Shown: positions 17,523-24,996 of the stretch, piece by piece
Numbering within the stretch: the first letter of the stretch is position 1
How the letters are laid out: each line of letters begins with the position of its first letter
NCBI RefSeq assembly: GCF_001866645.1
Contig: NZ_MLYP01000049.1
Location: forward strand, 1-64,000
Length of the DNA: 64,000 nt
Direction of reading: 5' to 3'
From: Streptomyces colonosanans
Lineage (GTDB): Bacteria > Actinomycetota > Actinomycetes > Streptomycetales > Streptomycetaceae
The notes under the pieces: generated by a model
The model's input: only the letters and a program-made list of their open reading frames with translations
Told to the model about the DNA's origin: nothing
Database searches by the model: none
Translations under genes and position numbers: made by a program

Positions 17523-18650
17523 TCAGCGGTCGCTGAGCCGCCCGCTCAGCCACTGCAGCGCTCCCGGAATCTCCCGCCGCCACGTGTTGAAGTTGTGGCC
17601 GCCGCTGTCGAGGATGATCGACGAGATCCGGGTCAGTCCCTTGCTCTGCACCTGCTCTATGAATTTGAGCGTGGCCTTGTAGTTGGCCTCGCCCACCTTG
17701 CTGCTGCTGACGAGCAGTGAGGTGTCGGGCGCCGGCATGTGCGTGAGGTACCACCGCAGGTCCGCACGGTTCTGCAATGCCTTGTCCCCGTGGAAGAGGT
17801 CGCCCGTGGTCGGGTCGAGCGGCGCCTTGTAATACGGGGACAGACCCACCGCGGCGGCGTACGAGCGCGGGTGATGGATCGCCAGCTTCAGCGCGCAGTA
17901 CCCGCCCGTGGAGTCGCCGATGATGCCCCAGCTGCCGGGCTTCTTGCCCACCCGGTAGTGGGCCATGACCGCATCGGGCAGGTCCTTGGCGAAGAACGTC
18001 TCGGTCTGCGGTCCGCCCGGAACGTCCACGCACTCCGTGTCGCGCGGCGGTGCCACCGTCGGCCGCAGCATCACCAGGATCATCGGCTGCATCTTCCCGG
18101 TCTTGGCCAACTCGTGCGCCGTCTGCGGATAGTGCAGCCCCTTGATGAGCGCCTGGGCCGTACCCGGGTAGCCGGTGAGGACGACGGCCGCGGGGAACGT
18201 CCGCGTGCGGTACTGAGGCTGGAAGTACTCCGGCGGCAGGTACACGAACGCGGGCGTGGCGATACGGGTCGCAGGGCCCACGATGTCGACTTTCTGGATC
18301 TGGCCCCCGATCTGCGGCCGCGCGCCACCCGTCACGCCCACCTCCTGGGTGTCTATCACCTGGAGCGGGCCCGCCCGTGACCCTGCGGCGTTGTGGTCGA
18401 CCACCACGCCCTGACCGCTCTCCTGGCCGAACAGGTCCGCCCAACTGGCATAGAACCCGAACGCCTGGTTGGCGGCGAGCCCGATGGACGCGAAGATCGC
18501 CAGCTGAGTGGCGAACAGCAGACCGACGCGTCCGCTGACGGCCCGCCAGTTCCGCCGCGCGAGCCGCGGCCAATACCACACCGTGCCGGCGAAGAGCAGC
18601 ACGGCGAACACGACCGCCAGTGCCAGCACCTTGTTGCTCGTGAGACCCAT
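17523..18650 (-). CDS. membrane-anchored/secreted alpha/beta-hydrolase esterase (antigen 85 / esterase D type)
   Basis: 375 residues from ATG 18650, preceded by GGGAAGAG. The first ~65 residues hold two hydrophobic segments (LALAVVFAVLLFAGTVW and a second at ~45-62), so the catalytic domain is anchored and faces outward. The nucleophile elbow is GIIGDSTGGYCAL (G-D-S-x-G, Ser about residue 235), and the expected His is in LDSGGHNFNTW near the C-terminus. This fold covers esterase-D and mycolyl-transferase-like enzymes; since Streptomyces lacks mycolic acids, the substrate is unknown. It is divergent from the MprF-like gene, with 230 bases between starts, so a shared envelope role is possible. 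Confidence 0.85.
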   Translation of the reverse strand: MGLTSNKVLALAVVFAVLLFAGTVWYWPRLARRNWRAVSGRVGLLFATQLAIFASIGLAANQAFGFYASWADLFGQESGQGVVVDHNAAGSRAGPLQVIDTQEVGVTGGARPQIGGQIQKVDIVGPATRIATPAFVYLPPEYFQPQYRTRTFPAAVVLTGYPGTAQALIKGLHYPQTAHELAKTGKMQPMILVMLRPTVAPPRDTECVDVPGGPQTETFFAKDLPDAVMAHYRVGKKPGSWGIIGDSTGGYCALKLAIHHPRSYAAAVGLSPYYKAPLDPTTGDLFHGDKALQNRADLRWYLTHMPAPDTSLLVSSSKVGEANYKATLKFIEQVQSKGLTRISSIILDSGGHNFNTWRREIPGALQWLSGRLSDR

Positions 18651-18880
18651 GAGCTCTTCCCTGCCTGCGCTTTCCGTCTGGTGGAGCCGCCTCCACGCCT
18701 TCGTGAGGACTTGCCCCGGACTTTCCTTCAGCTTTGAAACGGCTTTGTGATGGGGAGTGAACCTCTCTCCCCGAGACACCGTCCTAGAGGGCGCAATGTC
18801 GCCGGATGCCCCAATCGGCACCGGACTCAAGGTCTCTCGCAGAACTACGGAATGCGATGTCTGTCAGGATAGATGGGGAA

Positions 18881-20707
18881 ATGTCGAGTGAGGTTCCGGA
18901 GCAGCCGCGTGTGATGCGGCGCATACTGCGCGGCCCGCGCCCGGATGCCGTCCCCGCTCTGATCGCCAGAGCGTGCATGCTCGTGGGAATCCTGGACGTC
19001 GCGGCAGGCGTGTTCCCACGCTTCCGGAACAGCCGCATGCACCGCATGGCAGAGGTCCTGCCCGGTGCGCTCGGCCCGTTCGCGGCAGCCCTGTCGCTGA
19101 GCGCCGGCATCCTGTTGCTGCTCCTCGCACACGGGCTGCGCCGACGCAAGCGCCGGGCCTGGCGCGCGGCCGTGGTGCTCCTGCCGGCGGGCGCGGTGGC
19201 GCAGTTCCTCTACCGCCACTCGGTCACCGGCGTACTCATCTCGGTCCTGCTGCTGCTGCCGCTGCTGCTCCACCGGAACGAGTTCGCCGCCTTGCCCGAT
19301 CCGCGCAGCCGCTGGCGCGCACTCGCCAACTTCGTCCTCATGGGCGCCGGCTCCCTGGGCCTCGGCCTGATCATCGTCAGCGTCCACCCGCACCGCATGG
19401 TCGGCGACCCGAGCCTGTCCGACCGCATTGAGCACGTCCTGTACGGCCTCTTCGGCTTCGAAGGACCGGTCGACTACCACGGCAACACCTCCTGGACGGT
19501 CGGCTTCTCGCTGGGCGCACTCGGCCTGCTGACCGCGGTCACGACGATCTACCTCGCCTTCCGCCCCGAGCACCCTGCCGCCCGGCTCACCGAGGAGGAC
19601 GAGGCCCACCTGCGCGCCCTGCTGGAGAAGCACGGCGGCCGGGACTCCCTCGGCCACTTCGCGCTCCGCCGGGACAAGGCGGTCGTCTTCTCGCCGAGCG
19701 GCAAGGCGGCGGTGACGTACCGCGTCGTGTCCGGCGTCATGCTGGCCAGCGGCGACCCGATCGGCGACGTGGAGGCCTGGCCCGGCGCCATCGAGCGCTT
19801 CATGGACGAGGCGAAGGCCCATTCCTGGACCCCCGCGGTCCTGGGCTGCTCGGAGACGGGCGGCGAGGTGTGGACCCGCGAGACCGGCCTGGACGCCCTC
19901 GAACTGGGGGACGAGGCGGTGGTGGACGTCGCGGGTTTCTCGCTCGCCGGGCGCGCAATGCGCAACGTGCGCCAGATGGTGAAGCGGATCGAGCGCGCCG
20001 GGTACGAAACCCGGGTACGGCGCATCCGTGACCTCGGCGAGGGCGAGCTGGAACGCATACGGCACGCCGCCGAGGACTGGCGCGATACGGACACCGAGCG
20101 CGGCTTCTCCATGGCGCTCGGCCGCCTCGGCGACCCGGCCGACGGTGACTGCCTGATCGCCACGGCCCACAGGGTCGACGGGCAGGGTGAGCCGGAGGCG
20201 AGCCAGTACGGCGACCTGAAAGCCGTCCTGCACTTCGTTCCGTGGGGCAAGAACGGGGCCTCCCTGGACCTGATGCGCCGCGACCGCTCGGCGGACCCCG
20301 GCATGAACGAACTGCTGATCGTGGCCGCACTCCAGGCCGCCCCGAAGTTCGGCATCGAACACATCTCGCTGAACTTCGCGAACTTCCGCTCAGCACTGGC
20401 GCGCGGCGAGAAGATCGGCGCGGGCCCGGTGCTGCGGGCGTGGCGGGGCCTGCTGCTCTTCCTCTCCCGCTGGTTCCAGATCGAGTCTCTGTACAAGTTC
20501 AACGCGAAGTTCCAGCCCCGCTGGGAGCCACGCTTCGTGGTGTACGCGTCCTCCCGCGACCTTCCGCGCATCGGGCTGGCGGCCATGCAGGCGGAGGGCT
20601 TCGTGAACCTGGCGCTGCCGCGCTTCCTTCGCCGCAGGTTCCGTTCCGCCCGGCCGTGCGCACACAGGCGGGCGGAGCGGAGAGCGGAGGCCACGAGTAG
20701 GGCCTGA
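18881..20707 (+). CDS. MprF-like membrane protein, phosphatidylglycerol lysyltransferase C-terminal domain
   Basis: About 608 residues from ATG 18881 (ATG 18857 is also possible). Residues 1-240 carry six or so hydrophobic segments. The C-terminal ~330 residues are the DUF2156/GNAT-fold domain of MprF-type aminoacyl-phosphatidylglycerol synthases, with HGGRDSLGHFALRRDKAVVF, SGVMLASGDPIGD, VRQMVKRIERAGYE and GMNELLIVAALQAAPKFGIEHISLNFANFRS (in pieces). Such enzymes move an amino acid from tRNA to phosphatidylglycerol and lower sensitivity to cationic peptides. There is no fused lysyl-tRNA synthetase domain, unlike mycobacterial LysX. The amino acid used cannot be deduced. Confidence 0.87.
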   Translation: MSSEVPEQPRVMRRILRGPRPDAVPALIARACMLVGILDVAAGVFPRFRNSRMHRMAEVLPGALGPFAAALSLSAGILLLLLAHGLRRRKRRAWRAAVVLLPAGAVAQFLYRHSVTGVLISVLLLLPLLLHRNEFAALPDPRSRWRALANFVLMGAGSLGLGLIIVSVHPHRMVGDPSLSDRIEHVLYGLFGFEGPVDYHGNTSWTVGFSLGALGLLTAVTTIYLAFRPEHPAARLTEEDEAHLRALLEKHGGRDSLGHFALRRDKAVVFSPSGKAAVTYRVVSGVMLASGDPIGDVEAWPGAIERFMDEAKAHSWTPAVLGCSETGGEVWTRETGLDALELGDEAVVDVAGFSLAGRAMRNVRQMVKRIERAGYETRVRRIRDLGEGELERIRHAAEDWRDTDTERGFSMALGRLGDPADGDCLIATAHRVDGQGEPEASQYGDLKAVLHFVPWGKNGASLDLMRRDRSADPGMNELLIVAALQAAPKFGIEHISLNFANFRSALARGEKIGAGPVLRAWRGLLLFLSRWFQIESLYKFNAKFQPRWEPRFVVYASSRDLPRIGLAAMQAEGFVNLALPRFLRRRFRSARPCAHRRAERRAEATSRA

Positions 20708-20905
20708 CGGATGCGGGGGGGGCCGTGCGAGCACGGGCTGCCCGGAGCGGGGGACTCCCCGCGAGCAGGGATTGACCCGAAGCCGAAGGGGCAGCGCCCG
20801 GCCTCAGGGGCGGCCCCCTCGGGAACGGCCCGGCGGGGTGAGGGTCCGAGGCCGCGGACCCGCCCGCGCGCCGGGTGCCCGGCCACCGGGGCCTACGCTG
20901 AACAC

Positions 20906-21856
20906 ATGAGCACGATGACCGGGCGGGACCACGTGGCAGGCCTTCCGACATGGGACCGCTGCGCGGTCATGGGGGTCGTCAACGTCACCCCCGACTCCTT
21001 CTCCGACGGCGGCCGCTGGTTCGACACCGCCGTCGCCGTCAAGCACGGCCTCGACCTGGTCGCCGAGGGCGCCGACCTCATCGACGTCGGCGGCGAGTCC
21101 ACCCGCCCCGGCGCCACCCGCGTCGACGAGGCCGAGGAGCTCCGGCGTGTCATCCCCGTCGTCCGCGGTCTCGCCTCCGAGGGCGTCACGATCTCCGTCG
21201 ACACCATGCGCGCCTCCGTCGCCGAACATGCCCTCGCCGCCGGCGCCGCCCTCGTCAACGACGTCAGCGGCGGCCTCGCCGACCCCGCGATGATCCCGGT
21301 CGTCGCGGCGGCCGACGCCCCGTTCGTGGTCATGCACTGGCGCGGCATCCTGCAGGGCGACGGCGTCAAGGGCGTCTACCAGGACGTCGTCACCGAAGTC
21401 GTCGACGAACTGCACGCACGCGTGGAGGCCGTCCTGGAGGGCGGCATCGCCCCCGACCGGATCATCGTCGACCCCGGCCTCGGCTTCTCCAAGGAGGCCG
21501 AGCACGACCTTGCGCTCCTCGCCCACCTCGACCGCCTGCACACCCTGGGCCACCCGCTGCTGGTCGCGGCCTCCCGCAAGCGGTTCCTGGGGCGCGTACT
21601 GGCCGGTCCTCAGGGCGCACCGCCGCCCGCGCGCGAACGCGACGCCGCCACGGCCGCCGTCTCCGCGCTCGCCGCAGACGCGGGCGCATGGGCCGTGCGC
21701 GTGCACGAGGTACGGGCGACGGCGGACGCGGTACGGGTCGCACGCGCCATCGAGGAGGCACGCTCATCGGGCCGCGCACCGGGCGCAGGCACCTCGGAAG
21801 ACGCCCCGGTCACCGGCACAGGCCCCCGCACCGGCACCCCTGAAGGAGCCCGGTGA
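20906..21856 (+). CDS. folP: dihydropteroate synthase
   Basis: Condenses 6-hydroxymethyl-dihydropterin diphosphate with p-aminobenzoate, the sulfonamide target. The 316-residue TIM-barrel has MGVVNVTPDSFSDGG (loop 1), DVGGESTRPGA (loop 2), VNDVSGG and SRKRFLG near the C-terminus. The barrel ends at about residue 275; the remaining ~40 residues are Gly/Thr/Pro-rich and probably disordered. It is the first gene of folP, an NTF2-like gene, folB, folK and a DUF3180 gene; the following start overlaps its stop (GTGA). I see no close AGGAG before ATG 20906, and the 198 bases upstream contain no gene. Confidence 0.95.
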   Translation: MSTMTGRDHVAGLPTWDRCAVMGVVNVTPDSFSDGGRWFDTAVAVKHGLDLVAEGADLIDVGGESTRPGATRVDEAEELRRVIPVVRGLASEGVTISVDTMRASVAEHALAAGAALVNDVSGGLADPAMIPVVAAADAPFVVMHWRGILQGDGVKGVYQDVVTEVVDELHARVEAVLEGGIAPDRIIVDPGLGFSKEAEHDLALLAHLDRLHTLGHPLLVAASRKRFLGRVLAGPQGAPPPARERDAATAAVSALAADAGAWAVRVHEVRATADAVRVARAIEEARSSGRAPGAGTSEDAPVTGTGPRTGTPEGAR

Positions 21857-22356
21857 GCACCGCCCATACCGACGTCGAACAGGTCGAACAGGCCAACACC
21901 GCCTTCTACGAGGCCATGGAGCAGGGCGACTTCGAAGCGCTGTCCGCGCTCTGGCTGACGCCCTCCGACCTGGGCGTCGATGAGGAGTACCACGACCCGG
22001 CCGACGTCGGCGTGGTCTCCTGCGTCCACCCCGGCTGGCCGGTCCTGACGGGCCGCGGCGAGGTTCTCCGCTCGTATGCGCTGATCATGGCGAACACCGA
22101 CTACATCCAGTTCTTCCTCACCGATGTGCATGTCTCCGTGACCGGTGACACCGCCCTGGTGACCTGCACCGAGAACATCCTCAGCGGCGGCCCGGCCCCC
22201 GACGACGGCGCCGAGCTGGGCCCGCTCGTCGGCCAGCTGGTGGTCGCCACGAACGTGTTCCGCCGCACCTCGGACGGCTGGAAGCTCTGGTCGCACCACG
22301 CCTCCCCCGTCCTCGCCGAGTCCGGCGAGGAAGAGGAGGAGGACTCCCCCTCATGA
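21853..22356 (+). CDS. NTF2-like / SnoaL-like fold protein
   Basis: 167 residues from GTG 21853, overlapping the folP stop by 4 bases. The small alpha+beta barrel fold shows ANTAFYEAMEQGDFEALSALW at the N-terminus, a repeated aromatic/hydrophobic pattern (HPGWPVLTGRGEVLRSYALI) and GWKLWSHHASPV at the C-terminus. The last residues are acidic (EEEEEDSPS). Members of this fold are calcium/calmodulin-kinase-association-like or SnoaL-like, and often bind small ligands without clear enzymatic activity. Its tight coupling to folP and proximity to folB-folK suggest a folate-related accessory role (inference). Confidence 0.88.
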   Translation: MSTAHTDVEQVEQANTAFYEAMEQGDFEALSALWLTPSDLGVDEEYHDPADVGVVSCVHPGWPVLTGRGEVLRSYALIMANTDYIQFFLTDVHVSVTGDTALVTCTENILSGGPAPDDGAELGPLVGQLVVATNVFRRTSDGWKLWSHHASPVLAESGEEEEEDSPS

Positions 22357-22408
22357 GCCGGTGTGCGGCCCCCTCCCCCGTGAACAGGCCGCGCAGAGTG
22401 GCCGGAAT

Positions 22409-22428
22409 CACCTACCCGTGGGTAGGTG
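22409..22428. promoter_or_regulatory. inverted repeat between NTF2-like gene and folB
   Basis: Arms CACCTACCC (22409-22417) and GGGTAGGTG (22420-22428) separated by 2 bases. The centre is too tight for an RNA hairpin loop, so a DNA-binding site fits better than a terminator. It lies about 190 bases before folB in a 259-base gap. Confidence 0.45.
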
Positions 22429-22615
22429 CGGCCGCCGCCCCGTGAGCCGTCGTGTTCCGCGGGAAAACGCCGGATGAACCCTCGCGACCGTCTTGTCGGC
22501 TTATGCCTCCGGGGGCTACCTCTGTCAGTGCTCACAGGTAAATTCGTTCGAGCCTGGTGTTCCGACCGCACTCGGTGAGTACCCGCCGCTACCGACGATT
22601 GCAGGAGTGATTCGC

Positions 22616-22975
22616 GTGGATCGTGTCGCGCTGCGCGGCCTGAAGGCCCGAGGCCACCACGGAGTGTTCCCCGAGGAACGCGAGGAGGGCCAGACTTTCG
22701 TCGTGGACCTCGTCCTGGGCCTGGACACCCGGCCGGCCGCGGCCGACGACGACCTGACGAAGACCGTGCACTACGGAATCGTGGCCGAGGAGGTCGTGGC
22801 GCTCGTCGAAGGAGAGCCCGTCGACCTCATCGAGACGCTCGCCGAGCGCATCGCCCTCTCCTGCCTTGCACACGCCCCGGTCATGGAGGTCGAGGTGTGC
22901 GTCCACAAACCGGACGCGCCGATCACGGTCCCCTTCGACGACGTGACCGTCACCATCACCCGGAGCCGAGTATGA
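22616..22975 (+). CDS. folB: dihydroneopterin aldolase
   Basis: Cleaves 7,8-dihydroneopterin to 6-hydroxymethyl-dihydropterin and glycolaldehyde in folate synthesis. 119 residues, the usual size. GLKARGHHGVFPEEREEGQTF (given to residue ~30) contains the active-site Glu and the tunnelling-fold N-terminus; VDLIETLAERIA and HKPDAPI follow. The GTG at 22616 is set by AGGAG 8 bases upstream. The stop overlaps the folK start (ATGA), so its product can pass to the coupled FolK. Confidence 0.95.
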   Translation: MDRVALRGLKARGHHGVFPEEREEGQTFVVDLVLGLDTRPAAADDDLTKTVHYGIVAEEVVALVEGEPVDLIETLAERIALSCLAHAPVMEVEVCVHKPDAPITVPFDDVTVTITRSRV

Positions 22976-23583
22976 CCGCTTTCTTCCCCAAGGGTCAGAG
23001 CGACCCGACCGTACAGCCGGTGCCCGCCTCCGTGGTGGAGCGCGTCGACGCCGCCGACTCGACACTGCAGAACCCCAAGCGCGCGGTGATCTCACTGGGG
23101 TCGAACCTGGGCAACCGCCTGGAGACGCTCCAGGGCGCGATCGACGCCCTGGAGGACACCCCGGGCGTCCGCGTCAAGGCCGTCTCTCCGGTGTACGAGA
23201 CGGAGCCGTGGGGCGTAGCGCCGGGCAGCCAGCCGTCGTACTTCAACGCCGTGGTCGTCGTGAAGACGACCCTGCCCCCCTCGTCGCTCCTGGAGCGGGC
23301 GCACGCCGTGGAGGAGGCCTTCCACCGGGTGCGGGACGAACGGTGGGGCGCGCGCACGCTCGACATGGATATCGTCACCTACGCGGACGTCGTCTCCGAC
23401 GACCCGGTACTGACGCTTCCCCACCCGCGCGCCCACGAGCGGGCCTTCGTTCTCGCTCCGTGGTACGACCTGGCCCCGGAGGCGCAGTTCCCCGGCCGCG
23501 GCCCGGTGGCCGACCTGCTCGCCCTCGTCACCCGCAACGGCGTCACCCTCCGCGCCGACCTGGAACTCCGGCTGCCCGAGTAG
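22972..23583 (+). CDS. folK: 2-amino-4-hydroxy-6-hydroxymethyldihydropteridine pyrophosphokinase
   Basis: Transfers pyrophosphate from ATP to 6-hydroxymethyl-dihydropterin, giving the FolP substrate. 203 residues, with an N-terminal extension of ~38 residues before the enzyme core. Motifs: SLGSNLGNR (start of core), PVYETEPWG, and the catalytic signature RWGARTLDMDIV with its metal-binding Asp pair. A further motif is LPHPRAHERAFVLAPW. Start overlaps folB. Confidence 0.95.
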   Translation: MTAFFPKGQSDPTVQPVPASVVERVDAADSTLQNPKRAVISLGSNLGNRLETLQGAIDALEDTPGVRVKAVSPVYETEPWGVAPGSQPSYFNAVVVVKTTLPPSSLLERAHAVEEAFHRVRDERWGARTLDMDIVTYADVVSDDPVLTLPHPRAHERAFVLAPWYDLAPEAQFPGRGPVADLLALVTRNGVTLRADLELRLPE

Positions 23584-23661
23584 TCGTTAAGGTCTACCGG
23601 GCCAGGATCCTCCCGGATCCACGACGAGTACGGCCCGCGGCCGGGCTGACGAAGGGACATC

Positions 23662-24147
23662 GTGAAAGAGCTGCGCATCCGGATGCTGGCAGCGGTGTTC
23701 GTGGTGGCCGGAGTGCTGTCCTGGGCGGGCGCCCGCCTGTGGAACGCGGTGGGCACACTGCCCAGGGTCCCCCTGGCCGCGCCCATCGTCCTCGCGCTGA
23801 TCGCCGTGGTCCTGCTGGCCACGGCGCTCTCCCTCCGCTCCCGGCTCAAGGCCCAGCGGGAGCGCCGCGCCGACGCGAAGGGGGTCGACCCGCTGATGGC
23901 GGCCCGCGCCGTCGTCTTCGGCCAGGCCAGTGCCCTGGTCGCGGCCCTGGTCGCCGGTATGTACGGCGGCGCGGGTGTCTTCCTCCTGGAGTTCCTGGAC
24001 CAGCCCGCCCGCCGCGACCAGGCCATCTACGCGGGCATCTCGGTTGTGGCAGGCATCGCGGTGATAGCGGCGGCCCTGTTCCTGGAACGAGTCTGCAAAC
24101 TCCCGGAGGACGACGAACACAACGGCGGCACGGCGCCGGTGGCCTGA
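23662..24147 (+). CDS. DUF3180 membrane protein
   Basis: 161 residues from GTG 23662. Four hydrophobic segments: about residues 5-22 (MLAAVFVVAGVLSWAGA), 35-57, 80-105 and 115-140. The segment RRADAKGVDPLMAARAVVFGQASAL is the conserved heart of the DUF3180 family. It is last in the folate gene run, 78 bases after folK, a position conserved in actinomycetes. Function unknown; its placement suggests a link to folate or envelope growth, but there is no catalytic motif. Confidence 0.9.
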   Translation: MKELRIRMLAAVFVVAGVLSWAGARLWNAVGTLPRVPLAAPIVLALIAVVLLATALSLRSRLKAQRERRADAKGVDPLMAARAVVFGQASALVAALVAGMYGGAGVFLLEFLDQPARRDQAIYAGISVVAGIAVIAAALFLERVCKLPEDDEHNGGTAPVA

Positions 24148-24253
24148 CGGTTACCCGGAACCGCGGACGAGGAGCCGTGCCTCACCGCGATCCCCCGTGC
24201 CCGGCGCCGAACCCTCCGGCCGACGGCCGTTCCGCGCGCCACCGGCCATCAGG

Positions 24254-24859
24254 TCAGCGCGCCAATATCAGGCTCATCGCCTCGGCTCGGGTCGTGGCGT
24301 CCCGAAGCTGACCCCGCACAGCCGACGTCGTCGTCTTGGCGCCAGGCTTCCGGATGCCGCGCACAGACATGCACATGTGCTCCGCCTCGATGACCACGAT
24401 GGCGCCGCGCGCCTCAAGAATGCGCATCAACGAGTCGGCGATCTGCGTGGTGAGTCGTTCCTGCACCTGGGGGCGACGAGCGAACACGTCGACGAGCCTC
24501 GCCAGCTTCGACAGACCGGTGATCTTCCCACTCTCGGCCGGGATGTATCCGACGTGGGCCACACCGTGGAACGGCAGGAGGTGGTGCTCACACAGACTCA
24601 CGATTTCGATGTCCTTGACCAGAACCATCTCGTCGTGCCCGAGATCGAACGTCGTCGTCAGGACGTCCTCGGGCTGCTGCCTGAGCCCCGCCAGGAGTTC
24701 CTGGTACGCCCGCGCCACCCGCCCAGGTGTCTCGCGCAACCCCTCTCGGTCCGGGTCCTCCCCGACCGCGATGAGCAGTTCTCGTACGGCGTTCTCCGCG
24801 CGCTTCTCGTCGAACTCGCCGATCGTGAGCTCGCCGTCCAGTGTCACCGGGTCGGTCAT
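24254..24859 (-). CDS. folE: GTP cyclohydrolase I
   Basis: First enzyme of tetrahydrofolate synthesis, converting GTP to dihydroneopterin triphosphate. 201 residues with the zinc-binding and active-site motif CEHHLLPFHGVAHVGYIP, the substrate-binding KLARLVDVFARRPQVQERLT and the C-terminal IEAEHMCMSVRGIRKPGA. It faces the folP-folK run convergently. Lies downstream of ftsH on the same strand, but a strong terminator separates them, so it needs its own promoter in the ~60 bases before its start. Confidence 0.96.
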   Translation of the reverse strand: MTDPVTLDGELTIGEFDEKRAENAVRELLIAVGEDPDREGLRETPGRVARAYQELLAGLRQQPEDVLTTTFDLGHDEMVLVKDIEIVSLCEHHLLPFHGVAHVGYIPAESGKITGLSKLARLVDVFARRPQVQERLTTQIADSLMRILEARGAIVVIEAEHMCMSVRGIRKPGAKTTTSAVRGQLRDATTRAEAMSLILAR

Positions 24860-24918
24860 CTGGTGCCTCGTTCCTGCGCCTTACGAATCACACGTCTCAT
24901 GTGCGGCCCTACAGAAAT

Positions 24919-24955
24919 GCCGCGCCCCCCAGGCTAGAACCCTGGGGGGCGCGGC
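24919..24955 (-). terminator. terminator after ftsH
   Basis: A perfect 15-bp stem, GCCGCGCCCCCCAGG (24919-24933) with CCTGGGGGGCGCGGC (24941-24955), and a 7-base loop, located between the ftsH stop and the folE start. Confidence 0.85.
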
Positions 24956-24996
24956 AGAAATTCCGGGCCCTGTCAGGCCGTCGGGAAAGCTGTGAG

